This document shows positions 1-8,028 of a stretch of 64,000 nucleotides of DNA, piece after piece. Location of the stretch: positions 205,825-269,824 of the forward strand of contig NZ_KB849784.1 in the NCBI RefSeq assembly GCF_000368965.1, read 5' to 3'. The notes beneath the pieces are model-generated. The model had not been told where the DNA came from. It did no database searches and saw only the letters and a program-made list of their open reading frames with translations. Each line of letters begins with the position of its first letter. The first letter of the stretch is position 1. A program made the translations under genes and the position numbers. The DNA is from Acinetobacter calcoaceticus DSM 30006 = CIP 81.8. GTDB lineage: Bacteria > Pseudomonadota > Gammaproteobacteria > Pseudomonadales > Moraxellaceae.

Positions 1-252
1 CCGATGTTGAAAGAGTTTATTCTACCATCAGGCTCTTTAACTTGCAGTTATGCCCATCAGGCACGTGCTGTTTGCCGCCGTGCAGAACGATCTCTACTCT
101 CAGTACAAACACGCGATCAGAATATTCAAACCACGGCACTCCAACTTTTAAACCGCCTGTCTGACTGGTTGTTTGTTGCTTCTCGTGCTTTACAACGTGC
201 TGAAGGTGGACAAGAAGTGCTTTGGCAAAAAAATATTAATGAGATTATTTAA
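1..252 (+). CDS. Cob(I)alamin adenosyltransferase (PduO type), 3' part only
   Basis: The reading frame is already open at base 1 and stops at 250-252, so only about 83 C-terminal residues are present and the start lies outside the window. The segments ARAVCRRAER and LNRLSDWLFVASR, followed by a tryptophan near the end, match the C-terminal helices of PduO-type ATP:cob(I)alamin adenosyltransferases. These trimeric enzymes move the adenosyl group of ATP onto the cobalt of reduced corrinoid to make adenosylcobalamin. The ATP-binding N-terminus cannot be seen, so integrity of the enzyme cannot be judged. Confidence 0.8.
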   Translation, partial: PMLKEFILPSGSLTCSYAHQARAVCRRAERSLLSVQTRDQNIQTTALQLLNRLSDWLFVASRALQRAEGGQEVLWQKNINEII

Positions 253-270
253 AAGTAGATTAGATTAAAC

Positions 271-298
271 ATGGTCTCTGCTCTTTTGAAGAGACCAT
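271..298 (+). terminator. Stem-loop after the adenosyltransferase gene
   Basis: A 9-bp perfect stem (ATGGTCTCT at 271-279 with AGAGACCAT at 290-298) closes a 10-nt loop 18 bases after the stop codon. There is no good T-run behind it, so it may be a weak or Rho-assisted terminator or an mRNA-stabilising hairpin. Confidence 0.5.
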
Positions 299-326
299 CA
301 TTAAAAATAGTTGATAGAAGAAAATT

Positions 327-1040
327 ATGCGCATTATTGGTCATCGTGGTGCACGCAAAGAAGCTCCTGAAAATACACTAGGTGGTTTTCAGCACTTAAA
401 AAATCTAGGTATTCGTGGTGTCGAATTTGATATTCATCAGCTTCAAGATCAAGAATTAGTTGTGATCCATGATGACAACTTTTTACGTACCGCAGGAATA
501 GATCAAATTGTTGAGCAATCTAATTTGTCTCAAGCATTATCATTTGATCATCGTCAAAACTGGCCCAATTGGCCAAACTCTGAACCAACACCTACACTTA
601 CAGGCGTTTTAAACTTACTTGATAATTTCGATCATATTGAAGTTGAAGTAAAAGCTGTAAGAGACATGGCTTTAGCAGAAAGACTCGTTCAAAAGCTTGA
701 GACTGAATTGCAGGGTTATGAGAAAGTCGTGACCATCACAAGTTTTGACCTTCAAATTTTAACTGCCTTACGTGAGATGAATTCTCAATTTAAACGTGGG
801 TTGTTAGTTGAACTTCCAGTGGGTGCAATCGCAATTGAACTCGCTCATCAATATGGTTGCTGTCATATTGGCTGGCATGATCAACTCGCAACAGATGAAA
901 TGATTCAGCTTTCACAACAAGCAAACCTAAATATTAGTGTTTGGACAGTAAATGACATTGAACGAGCTAAATCTTTACGGGATTTAGATGTACAGGGGCT
1001 AATTACAGATATTCCAACTACGATGTTACAAGCTCTGTAA
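327..1040 (+). CDS. Glycerophosphodiester phosphodiesterase (GDPD family)
   Basis: This 237-residue protein fits the compact cytosolic UgpQ-like GDPD family, which hydrolyses deacylated phospholipids (glycerophosphodiesters) to glycerol-3-phosphate and an alcohol. The catalytic signature is complete: HRGA at residues 6-9 followed by PENT, the metal ligands E33 and D35 in VEFDIH, and H48 in VVIHDD. The C-terminal SVWTVND segment is also typical of the TIM-barrel fold. I see no signal peptide, so it should act in the cytoplasm. It stands alone between two hairpins, with only a weak purine-rich stretch ahead of its ATG. The substrate is inferred from the family. Confidence 0.9.
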   Translation: MRIIGHRGARKEAPENTLGGFQHLKNLGIRGVEFDIHQLQDQELVVIHDDNFLRTAGIDQIVEQSNLSQALSFDHRQNWPNWPNSEPTPTLTGVLNLLDNFDHIEVEVKAVRDMALAERLVQKLETELQGYEKVVTITSFDLQILTALREMNSQFKRGLLVELPVGAIAIELAHQYGCCHIGWHDQLATDEMIQLSQQANLNISVWTVNDIERAKSLRDLDVQGLITDIPTTMLQAL

Positions 1041-1045
1041 ATATA

Positions 1046-1070
1046 AAAAAGGTGGTAAAACCACCTTTTA
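1046..1070. terminator. Bidirectional terminator
   Basis: AAAAAGGTGG pairs with CCACCTTTTA around a 5-nt loop. It lies between two convergent genes and has A/T tracts on both sides, so it can end transcription from either direction. Confidence 0.85.
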
Positions 1071-1610
1071 TTATTTCTTTTGTGCCTGAATGAGACGTTG
1101 CCCACTCTGATCAAGCAAATAGAGTGTATTCCCTACCAACTGAAATTTTTGAATACGCTGTAAAGAATCAATCAACTCTGCCTCTTGAGCCAACGCACCA
1201 TCACAACTTGAATGTCCTGCATTAACCTGCATATCAAGTTTCTGTTGACTGAAATCAAAAGTATATCGACCAAAAACGCCATTACAACCCGTATGACCTG
1301 AGACTGTTTTGACAGCAGAATTTAAAGAAAGAACTGGCCATTGATTAAAAAACTTGGCCTTGTGACCATTAATCTGGGTAATTTGCCAATCAATATCTTG
1401 AATCCCATCAGGACTTACTCTCTTTTTTACTACAGGAGGTTGTACGCGATGGACTGGTTTTACTTGAGCTTTCTGGCCTTTCTGAATATTTTGTTGTGGG
1501 GTACTTTGACATGCAGCTAATACAAGACTGATCGTGACCAAGACACACTTCAATGATAATTTTCTTGCAATATCAATGCTGTTCTTTTTTTTCAATCGTT
1601 GTACGTTCAT
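1071..1610 (-). CDS. META/HslJ-domain lipoprotein
   Basis: An N-terminal basic and hydrophobic segment ends in a lipobox (LAAC, then QSTPQ), so the product should be a lipidated envelope protein. After a basic Pro/Gln linker, the region from IDWQITQINGHKA to GCNGVFGRYTF matches the META (HslJ) domain, including the hallmark GxxGCN. HslJ-like proteins are linked to heat-shock or antibiotic tolerance, but their biochemical role is unknown. I start it at the ATG at 1610-1608 because an AGGAG lies about 11 bases upstream; a longer in-frame start at 1646 would put 12 extra residues before the signal sequence and lacks such a site. Confidence 0.8.
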   Translation of the reverse strand: MNVQRLKKKNSIDIARKLSLKCVLVTISLVLAACQSTPQQNIQKGQKAQVKPVHRVQPPVVKKRVSPDGIQDIDWQITQINGHKAKFFNQWPVLSLNSAVKTVSGHTGCNGVFGRYTFDFSQQKLDMQVNAGHSSCDGALAQEAELIDSLQRIQKFQLVGNTLYLLDQSGQRLIQAQKK

Positions 1611-1691
1611 TAAACAACTTCTCCTACTTGAAAAACTCTGTGACATGGTTTAAATCTGTTACCGTTCTTTCAATACATCTGTACAATAATG

Positions 1692-1717
1692 TTAGTGATT
1701 CTCACTAAGCACGTGCT
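1692..1717. promoter_or_regulatory. Two adjacent palindromes, candidate operator upstream of the desaturase
   Basis: TTAGTGA (1692-1698), a 3-nt spacer and TCACTAA (1702-1708) form a perfect inverted repeat. It abuts the perfect 10-bp palindrome AGCACGTGCT (1708-1717). Both lie in the divergent gap between the META lipoprotein and the desaturase. Many bacterial desaturases are controlled by TetR-family regulators (DesT, FabR) that bind such palindromes; which protein binds here is unknown. Confidence 0.4.
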
Positions 1718-1818
1718 AATATGAAGGATAGAATAGCAATATATCTTGATGATTGGTTTTGCTATGTCGTTTTGTCTTTGTACCTTGTCTGACAAGGTTT
1801 CTAGGAGCGCTGCCGGAT

Positions 1819-2991
1819 ATGACTTCCGCCCCACTCAAAGCCCCAATTAACTGGACCGCTAGCATTACCTTAATTGGTTTACCAGTTCTTGCTGCAATCA
1901 TAATCCCGATTTATGCGTATTATTATGATTTTAGTGTAAGTGCATGGGTAAGCTTATTTTTTCTTTTAGCTCTAAGTAGTATGGGGATTACTGCTGGTTA
2001 TCACCGCCTGTGGGCTCACCGAGCTTATGAAGCGTCGTTACCACTTAAAATTCTTTTAATGATTGGTGGTACATTTGCCGTGCAAAATAGTATTTTGTTC
2101 TGGGCATCTGGTCACCGTACACACCATCGACATGTTGATCATGTTGATGAAGATCCATATTCAATTAAACGTGGTTTTTGGTATGCCCATATGGGTTGGA
2201 TGATCCGCGATCATTCACCATCTGAGCCAGATTTTAAAAACGCACCAGACTTATTAAACGATAAACTGGTGATGTTCCAACATAAATACTATGGTTTACT
2301 CGTAGTTGCAGTTCATGTTGGAATTTTAGGCTTAATTGGTTGGGCAACTGGCGATTTGTGGGGTGTAGTCCTTATAGGTGGTCTATTGCGTTTAATCATT
2401 AGCCATCAAGTGACTTTCTTCATCAACTCGCTTTGCCACATGTGGGGTAACCGTCCTTATACAGACGAAAACACTGCACGTGATAATTTCTGGTTAGCCA
2501 TTGCTACTTGGGGCGAGGGTTACCATAACTACCATCACATCTTCCAATACGATTATCGTAATGGTGTGAAATGGTGGCAATATGATCCAACAAAATGGTT
2601 GATCTGGTCATGTTCTAAACTTGGTTTAGCTAAAAATTTACGTCGTATTCCAAGCTTTAATATTAAAAAAGCAGAATTAGCGATGAAATTTAAATACGCT
2701 GAACAAGACCTTGCTATTTATGGTCACAATGTAAATGCTGATATGACTCAGATGAAACAACGTATTGCTCAGGAATACGAAGCTTTTACCCATACATTAA
2801 ATGACTGGGCAAAGCTAAAAGAACAAGAACTACAAGCGAAAAAAGCAGCAATGGCTGAAAAGATTCATAGAATGGATCACAAGCTTAAAGTTGATTTTCA
2901 ATTGCTTGAACACCGTTTAAGTCATCATCGTGAGTGTTTAGAAACTTTAATGCGTAACATTAAAAAGAACACTAATGTAGTATCAGACTAA
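1819..2991 (+). CDS. Acyl-CoA (delta-9 type) fatty acid desaturase
   Basis: This is a membrane di-iron desaturase that should put a cis double bond into acyl-CoA chains. The three histidine boxes are all present: HRLWAH at residues 62-67, HRTHH at 99-103 and HNYHH near 235. Hydrophobic segments near residues 15-35, 43-60 and 78-95, with more after residue 150, fit the family topology. After the third box there is a long charged, helical C-terminal tail of over 100 residues (many Lys, Glu, Gln and His) that looks like a coiled coil and exceeds the usual desaturase core. The start is the ATG at 1819, with AGGAG at 1803-1807; an earlier in-frame start at 1753 would only add residues with no ribosome site. 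Confidence 0.9.
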   Translation: MTSAPLKAPINWTASITLIGLPVLAAIIIPIYAYYYDFSVSAWVSLFFLLALSSMGITAGYHRLWAHRAYEASLPLKILLMIGGTFAVQNSILFWASGHRTHHRHVDHVDEDPYSIKRGFWYAHMGWMIRDHSPSEPDFKNAPDLLNDKLVMFQHKYYGLLVVAVHVGILGLIGWATGDLWGVVLIGGLLRLIISHQVTFFINSLCHMWGNRPYTDENTARDNFWLAIATWGEGYHNYHHIFQYDYRNGVKWWQYDPTKWLIWSCSKLGLAKNLRRIPSFNIKKAELAMKFKYAEQDLAIYGHNVNADMTQMKQRIAQEYEAFTHTLNDWAKLKEQELQAKKAAMAEKIHRMDHKLKVDFQLLEHRLSHHRECLETLMRNIKKNTNVVSD

Positions 2992-3006
2992 AATAAGTTC
3001 TTATCT

Positions 3007-3033
3007 AAAATAGCTCTTTCGGGAGCTATTTTT
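3007..3033 (+). terminator. Rho-independent terminator of the desaturase gene
   Basis: AAAATAGCTC (3007-3016) and GAGCTATTTT (3023-3032) form a perfect 10-bp stem with a 6-nt loop followed by T residues. Confidence 0.85.
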
Positions 3034-3054
3034 ATGCCCGCTTTTTAACTATGG

Positions 3055-3060
3055 TATAGT
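3055..3060 (+). promoter_or_regulatory. Probable -10 element for selO
   Basis: TATAGT lies 30 bases before the selO ATG, after the desaturase terminator. A T-rich stretch near 3040 could serve as a poor -35. Assigned by eye from the consensus only. Confidence 0.4.
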
Positions 3061-3090
3061 GAAATCTGCTTTCTCTATTTTGCCAAGCCC

Positions 3091-4533
3091 ATGCAATTTA
3101 ATCCGCTCTATCCTTCACTTCCGTCTAAATTATTCCATGTTCAGCACCCATCACCTTTACGTGGTGCAAAAGCAGGTCATTTCAATACTGCTTTGGCAGA
3201 TGAACTGCAATGGTCAGAAGACGAAAAAAATGCATGGGTTGAAATCTGTAGCGGACAGCGTACTTTTACTCAATTTCCTTCTCTTGCTATGGTCTATGCT
3301 GGTCACCAATTCGGACAATGGGCGGGACAACTCGGTGATGGTCGTGGCTTACTGATTGCGCAAATACTTAATACAAAGGGTCAAACCATAGATTTACATC
3401 TAAAAGGTGCAGGCCCGACACCCTATTCAAGAATGGGAGACGGACGCGCAGTGTTGCGTTCTGTGGTTCGTGAATATTTAGCTGGGCATGCTTTAAATGC
3501 TTTAGGAGTCGCTTCTAGTCACGCGGTAGGTTTTACAACCTCCACTCAAGGGGTACAGCGCGAAAAACTAGAATTGGGAGCAATGTTACTAAGAACATCT
3601 GAATGTCATATCCGTTTAGGGCATTTTGAATGGATTAATCAATACGCTCCAGAGTTGCTTTCAGAATTCACTCAAAAATGTATTGAGTGGCATTATCCTG
3701 AGTGCCTAGAAACTGAGAACCCTATTTTATCTTTTGCCAAAAAAGTGGTTGAACGTACTGCAATCATGATTGCTAAATGGCAGTTGGTTGGATTTGCTCA
3801 TGGTGTGATGAATACAGACAATCTTAACATTACTGGTTCTACACTCGATTTTGGTCCATATGGCTTTATGGAGCGTTTCCGCCCGAACTGGATTAATAAC
3901 CACTCGGATTATCAAGGCCGTTATACTTACCAAAATCAACCAAGTATAGGTCATTGGAATTTATGGACGTGGTTAAACAATTTGATTCCACTTGCTGAAC
4001 CTGAACAAAAGGATCAGTTCAAAGAAGAGTTAGCGCGTTGCTTAGAACAATTTGAACCAACCTTCATGGAACATTACACAACTGGTTTATGTAAAAAAAT
4101 GGGATTACCTCATTTTCATAAAGACAGCCTTGATTGTAGTTTTAGTTTTTTAAAAATCTTACAAACTGAACAACTCGACTACACTCAGAGCTTTATCCGA
4201 CTTCAAAATAAAGAATATAAAACTCTACGAGATGATTGCCTTGATATTCGACAGTTTGATGAGTTTCTTAACCAATATCAAAGCATTCGTGAACATCAAG
4301 ATACAGATGAGCTTGATGCGAATATGCAAAAAGCTAATCCAGTTTATATATTACGGAATCACATGGCTCAACGTGCTATTGAAGCAGCTGAACGAGATGA
4401 TTTTAGCGAAGTAGACCGTTTGTTTAAGCTGCTTGATCAGCCGTATACAAGACAACCAGAACTTGAACAGCCACAAGATTTAGGTCCTTTACCCAGTGAC
4501 GTACCAGATGTAGCGGTAAGCTGTTCTTCTTAA
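3091..4533 (+). CDS. selO: Protein adenylyltransferase SelO (YdiU family)
   Basis: The 480-residue product is a full-length SelO/YdiU pseudokinase, a family shown to transfer AMP from ATP to Ser, Thr and Tyr side chains of proteins, including targets in redox homeostasis. Visible family segments are YAGHQFGQWAGQLGDGR (nucleotide loop), HLKGAGPTPYSRMGDGRA, VREYLAGHALNALG and the catalytic GFAHGVMNTDNL followed by LDFGPYGFMERF. The C-terminus ends in SCSS, so a cysteine sits near the end where eukaryotic homologues carry selenocysteine. The ATG at 3091 gives the usual MQFNPLYPSLP start. It lies alone between two terminators. Confidence 0.93.
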   Translation: MQFNPLYPSLPSKLFHVQHPSPLRGAKAGHFNTALADELQWSEDEKNAWVEICSGQRTFTQFPSLAMVYAGHQFGQWAGQLGDGRGLLIAQILNTKGQTIDLHLKGAGPTPYSRMGDGRAVLRSVVREYLAGHALNALGVASSHAVGFTTSTQGVQREKLELGAMLLRTSECHIRLGHFEWINQYAPELLSEFTQKCIEWHYPECLETENPILSFAKKVVERTAIMIAKWQLVGFAHGVMNTDNLNITGSTLDFGPYGFMERFRPNWINNHSDYQGRYTYQNQPSIGHWNLWTWLNNLIPLAEPEQKDQFKEELARCLEQFEPTFMEHYTTGLCKKMGLPHFHKDSLDCSFSFLKILQTEQLDYTQSFIRLQNKEYKTLRDDCLDIRQFDEFLNQYQSIREHQDTDELDANMQKANPVYILRNHMAQRAIEAAERDDFSEVDRLFKLLDQPYTRQPELEQPQDLGPLPSDVPDVAVSCSS

Positions 4534-4548
4534 TATTTTAAAAGACTA

Positions 4549-4589
4549 AAACTCTCTTAAGCCGCTTTAGTGGTAGCTTAGAGAGTTTC
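4549..4589 (+). terminator. Terminator after selO
   Basis: AACTCTCTTAAGC and GCTTAGAGAGTT pair over 12 bp with a single bulged T, 16 bases after the selO stop; a short T-rich stretch follows. Confidence 0.75.
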
Positions 4590-4610
4590 TTAAACATTAA
4601 AGAATAATAT

Positions 4611-5192
4611 ATGAAAATTAGACCTATCATTATTTGTACACTTCTCATGATTCCATTGGGAATCGCTTTTTATAATTATGAAAAATATTTACCGACTTTT
4701 ACATCATCCCACAAGGCTCTTTCAACCGAAGAGATCTTAGAACTAATTAAGACTAAGCCCATCACATCAATTGAAGTATTTAAAAATCAACGCGTACTTC
4801 TACTCAAAAATAATAATGAGGTGATTCGTCGTTATCCTATTCGTCTAGGCTTTAACCCTGAAGGACATAAACACTTTGAAAATGATGGTAAAACACCTGA
4901 AGGTGTTTATTCTATAGATTGGCGAAACTCACAAAGTGCGTACTATAAATCTTTGCATATCTCCTATCCCGATGTGAAAGATATTGCCTATGCTAAGCAA
5001 CATAATCAACCAACCGGTGGAGATATCATGATTCATGGATCTGTTCCAAAATCCTTACTATCGATGCCTTTTAGCTCAACTTATATGCCCCATAAAGATT
5101 GGACTTTAGGATGTATCGCCGTTAGAAATGTAGATATAGACGAGATTTGGCAATTCGTGCCGAATCATACAAAGATTATAATTTATCCATAA
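4611..5192 (+). CDS. L,D-transpeptidase (YkuD domain) family protein
   Basis: One N-terminal membrane segment or uncleaved signal (residues 5-21) precedes a periplasmic domain. The catalytic signature is IMIHG, with His near residue 142, and LGCIAV, with the nucleophilic Cys near 168; the usual Ser before GC is replaced by Thr-Leu (DWTLGC). Such enzymes form 3-3 peptidoglycan crosslinks, exchange D-amino acids or attach proteins to the wall. At 193 residues it has a single catalytic domain and no LysM or binding module. A. baumannii has more than one enzyme of this class (LdtJ, LdtK); I cannot tell which one, if either, this is. Confidence 0.8.
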   Translation: MKIRPIIICTLLMIPLGIAFYNYEKYLPTFTSSHKALSTEEILELIKTKPITSIEVFKNQRVLLLKNNNEVIRRYPIRLGFNPEGHKHFENDGKTPEGVYSIDWRNSQSAYYKSLHISYPDVKDIAYAKQHNQPTGGDIMIHGSVPKSLLSMPFSSTYMPHKDWTLGCIAVRNVDIDEIWQFVPNHTKIIIYP

Positions 5193-5203
5193 AATCTTTA
5201 AAA

Positions 5204-5243
5204 TTATCCACATTTTCTGTGGATAACATTGTGGTTATCCACA
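5204..5243. promoter_or_regulatory. Cluster of three perfect DnaA boxes
   Basis: Three exact copies of the 9-mer TTATCCACA lie within 40 bp: 5204-5212 (plus), 5218-5226 (minus) and 5235-5243 (plus). The first two make a palindrome with a 5-bp spacer. The second and third make a 10-bp inverted repeat around ATTGTG. The cluster fills the gap between the L,D-transpeptidase stop and the baeR stop, two convergent genes, so it is not an obvious promoter. It may bind DnaA and also fold as a hairpin in transcripts. Confidence 0.7.
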
Positions 5244-5263
5244 GAATAACTTTCGCTAGTGTT

Positions 5264-5950
5264 TTACTCTTCAGGATATTCGAAGCGGTAACCTACACCG
5301 TAAACTGCTTGAATCCACTCATGGCGGTTACCAGTTTCAGCCGCTTCACTAATTTTTCGGCGCAAGTTTTTGATATGACTGTCAATCACACGATCGGCAA
5401 CGTCAAAACTATCTGGATTAATATGATCCAATAATTGTGCTCGTGAATAGACTTGTCCAACATGCTCTAAAAATAGCTCAAGTAAACGAAATTCGGTTGG
5501 CGTTAAGCTCAACGATTTTTGTTGATACCAAATTCTTTGCTGTGCTTTATCAATTCGGAAAGAATCATTTTGTTCAGGTTCTGCCTTACGTTCTAAACGG
5601 CGTAAAACTGCCTGTACGCGAGCAACCAACTCTTTTGGACTAAACGGTTTACATACATAATCATCAGCGCCCATATTCAGACCCAAGACGCGGTCGATTT
5701 CTTCGGTACGAGCAGTCACCATAATAATCGGCAAATCTGACTGTTCACGAACCTTACGGCAAATGGTCAAACCATCCATTCGTGGAACCATTAAGTCCAG
5801 AACCATTAAATTAGGTTTACGTTGCTGGAAACTCGCATAGGCATCTTGACCATCATGAAACATACTTACTTCAAAACCGGCAGCTTCAAGATAATCACGC
5901 ACCAAATGCGCCAATTCGACTTCATCTTCAACCAACATCACATGTTTCAT
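5264..5950 (-). CDS. baeR: Response regulator BaeR (OmpR/PhoB family)
   Basis: The 228-residue protein has an N-terminal receiver domain with acidic residues E8-D9, phosphoacceptor D52 (VLDLMVP), T79 and K101 (CKPF). A C-terminal winged-helix DNA-binding domain follows, ending in VYGVGYRF. It is the second gene of a pair, 21 bases after the kinase gene. In A. baumannii, BaeR answers envelope and drug stress and affects AdeABC and other efflux genes. The name rests on remembered similarity and on the gene pair, so a closely related OmpR-type regulator remains possible. Confidence 0.82.
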   Translation of the reverse strand: MKHVMLVEDEVELAHLVRDYLEAAGFEVSMFHDGQDAYASFQQRKPNLMVLDLMVPRMDGLTICRKVREQSDLPIIMVTARTEEIDRVLGLNMGADDYVCKPFSPKELVARVQAVLRRLERKAEPEQNDSFRIDKAQQRIWYQQKSLSLTPTEFRLLELFLEHVGQVYSRAQLLDHINPDSFDVADRVIDSHIKNLRRKISEAAETGNRHEWIQAVYGVGYRFEYPEE

Positions 5951-5971
5951 GAGATATTTTTCCTTTTATAT

Positions 5972-7636
5972 TTAACTCTGCTTTTTAAAAGTGAGTACAC
6001 AACGTAAACCACCTAATGGTGAATGTTCAAAACTGAGTGTACCACCGAGCGCCTGCGCAATTTTACAAGACAAAGCCAAGCCTAGTCCTGTTCCACCTGT
6101 ACTACGCGTACGCGAATCATCTACGCGATAGAATCGTTCACCTAAACGAGATAACTGCTCATCATTTAAACCAAATGGACTGTCATCAACATACAAAGTC
6201 CACTCCTGTTGAGTTTGAGCTGTATGAATATGAATTTTGCCACCTGTTTCTGTGTAACGAATACTATTACTAATTAAATTAACAATAATCTGTTTAAACC
6301 GATCACGATCTAATAATAACGGAGAACTTGTTCCTTCAACTTGAATTTCGAGACCAGCCTGCTCAAGTTTCGGTTTAAAGTTCTCAACCTCTTGTAATAC
6401 AACTTCCCACGGATTTACAGAACTCAAATAACACTTAAGCTGCTGGGCATCTGCCTGCGCCAAGTCTGCAAGGTCTTGTGTTAATTTTTTCAGGCTTGAA
6501 ACCTGACGCATCATCGCATCAAGATGTTCAGGGGTTGCCTTTCGAATACCGTCTTGCATCGCTTCAATTTGTGCTTGCAATACAGCCAATGGCGTTTTTA
6601 ATTCATGGGAAGTATCCGCTACCCATTGACGACGTGATTCTTCATGCCGATGTAAAATTTCTGCCAAATGGTTCAATTGGGTGGATAGATCACCTAATTC
6701 ATCATTTCGCTTAATAACAACTTGATGCTGATAATTTCCTTTCGTTAATTCATTTGTCGCATTTAATAAACGCTGAATCGGTTTCTTAAAATAAGTCGCC
6801 ATCAATAGCGCTGCAACTAAACTTGAGAGCAAGGTTAAAGCATAAATTAAGAGTAAGTAACGTTTTTGATTACTAAAGAAATTAATACTTAAAGCATCTT
6901 CTTTATCTAAAACGGGTTTTAAGCCCAAATATCCCACGACTTGATTGTTTAAGATAATCGGGCGAAATGACATCTGATCTGAAGAAGGCGGTTCACCAAC
7001 GACAAACTGGTGATTTGCATCATATAAAGATAAACGAGAACTTAAACCCAAACGGTCAGGTAAAGCAATAAAACGCTTCTTACCATTTTGAGTTTCAATA
7101 TCTTTTAAGCTCCCCTTCTTTGACTTATTTTTATCATCACTTGGGCGAAACTGGTTTGCACTTAAAGGGAAACGTAGCCCTTCAAACGGTTGATATTGAG
7201 AAGGTAAATTTTGCTCAAGCGTTTTTAACTCTTCATCGCTAAAAATAGTATTTTTATTTGTCGGCGTAACTTCGGGTGAAATATTGATGAGGGCATGTTC
7301 ATCGAAAGAGTGCTGTTGTATGGCAATATCATATTGGCGACGAAGCCACCACTGCGAGAGGCGATCATAATCATCGGGAGCCGCAGTCCCTTCGATTTGT
7401 AAAATTTGTGCCTGAATCGCATTTCCCCAATCATGGTACACCGTATAGACATTGCCAAGATTGGTAATGAGACGGTCGAGCTTTTGCATTTCAACGTCGG
7501 CCACATATTTGGCAAAGTTCTTTTGCATTGTCCAGTGCAAAACGCTCAAGCTTGCAGTCGCAATAAGCAATGTGGTGAGCAAGACTGTCAAAAACAACCG
7601 TAATGCAATGGGAACACGTAGAACGTTCAAAAGCAC
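5972..7636 (-). CDS. baeS: Sensor histidine kinase BaeS
   Basis: The 554-residue inner-membrane kinase has a first membrane helix near residues 12-34, a large periplasmic sensor domain to about 258, a second helix near 260-281, a HAMP linker, and a dimerisation/phosphoacceptor domain with H344 in DTSHELKTPL. The ATPase domain carries the N box NLISNSIRYTE and the G box GTGLGLAL. It should phosphorylate the adjacent BaeR. The start is a GTG at 7636 preceded by GAGAGA; an ATG 8 bases upstream is out of frame. It is first in the operon, so the palindromic element beginning 22 bases upstream occupies the place where its promoter would be expected. Confidence 0.82.
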   Translation of the reverse strand: MLLNVLRVPIALRLFLTVLLTTLLIATASLSVLHWTMQKNFAKYVADVEMQKLDRLITNLGNVYTVYHDWGNAIQAQILQIEGTAAPDDYDRLSQWWLRRQYDIAIQQHSFDEHALINISPEVTPTNKNTIFSDEELKTLEQNLPSQYQPFEGLRFPLSANQFRPSDDKNKSKKGSLKDIETQNGKKRFIALPDRLGLSSRLSLYDANHQFVVGEPPSSDQMSFRPIILNNQVVGYLGLKPVLDKEDALSINFFSNQKRYLLLIYALTLLSSLVAALLMATYFKKPIQRLLNATNELTKGNYQHQVVIKRNDELGDLSTQLNHLAEILHRHEESRRQWVADTSHELKTPLAVLQAQIEAMQDGIRKATPEHLDAMMRQVSSLKKLTQDLADLAQADAQQLKCYLSSVNPWEVVLQEVENFKPKLEQAGLEIQVEGTSSPLLLDRDRFKQIIVNLISNSIRYTETGGKIHIHTAQTQQEWTLYVDDSPFGLNDEQLSRLGERFYRVDDSRTRSTGGTGLGLALSCKIAQALGGTLSFEHSPLGGLRCVLTFKKQS

Positions 7637-7658
7637 TCTCTCATTTTTACGCTAAAGG

Positions 7659-7924
7659 GGGTCTGCTGGTACTTCATTTGATAATTGTGACGAAGGCTAT
7701 TTTTCTTGTATTTCTAGGCAAGAGATACGCAGCTTAGTGATCTAAGCAAGTAACTCTTAACGACGAAATGCTGAAAAATAGTCCCGTCCTGAAAGGTTAT
7801 GGCTAAAACTGCCATAATCTTCGTTATGAAGCTTGCCAAGGACATATCATTGCCTGTGCTTCATGCCTCGTTTATGTGGTTTTAGCCTATAACACAATTC
7901 ATAAAATGAACTACCAACAGACCC
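7659..7924. mobile_element. Palindromic 266-bp element, MITE-like
   Basis: The gap 7637-8028 holds no gene. Its ends are imperfect inverted repeats of about 32 bases: GGGTCTGCTGGTACTTCATT from 7659 against the reverse complement of ATGAACTACCAACAGACCC ending at 7924, the match continuing inward to CACAATT. TAA follows the right end (7925-7927) and precedes the left end at 7653-7655, a possible short target duplication offset by a few bases. Inside are two further structured halves: CTATTTTTC/GAAAAATAG enclosing GCTTAG-TGAT-CTAAGC, and GGCTAAAAC/GTTTTAGCC enclosing ATGAAGC/GCTTCAT. No transposase is encoded. It fits a non-autonomous inverted-repeat element; the parent family is not recognised. 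Confidence 0.6.
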
Positions 7925-8028
7925 TAACATTGTAACCAACAACGAAAAGAAAAACTCTCCATTGTTTCTACATCTTTATTATCTAATCTTTAAGCCATCA
8001 GTAAACACAACATTAAAAGGCTTTAATT

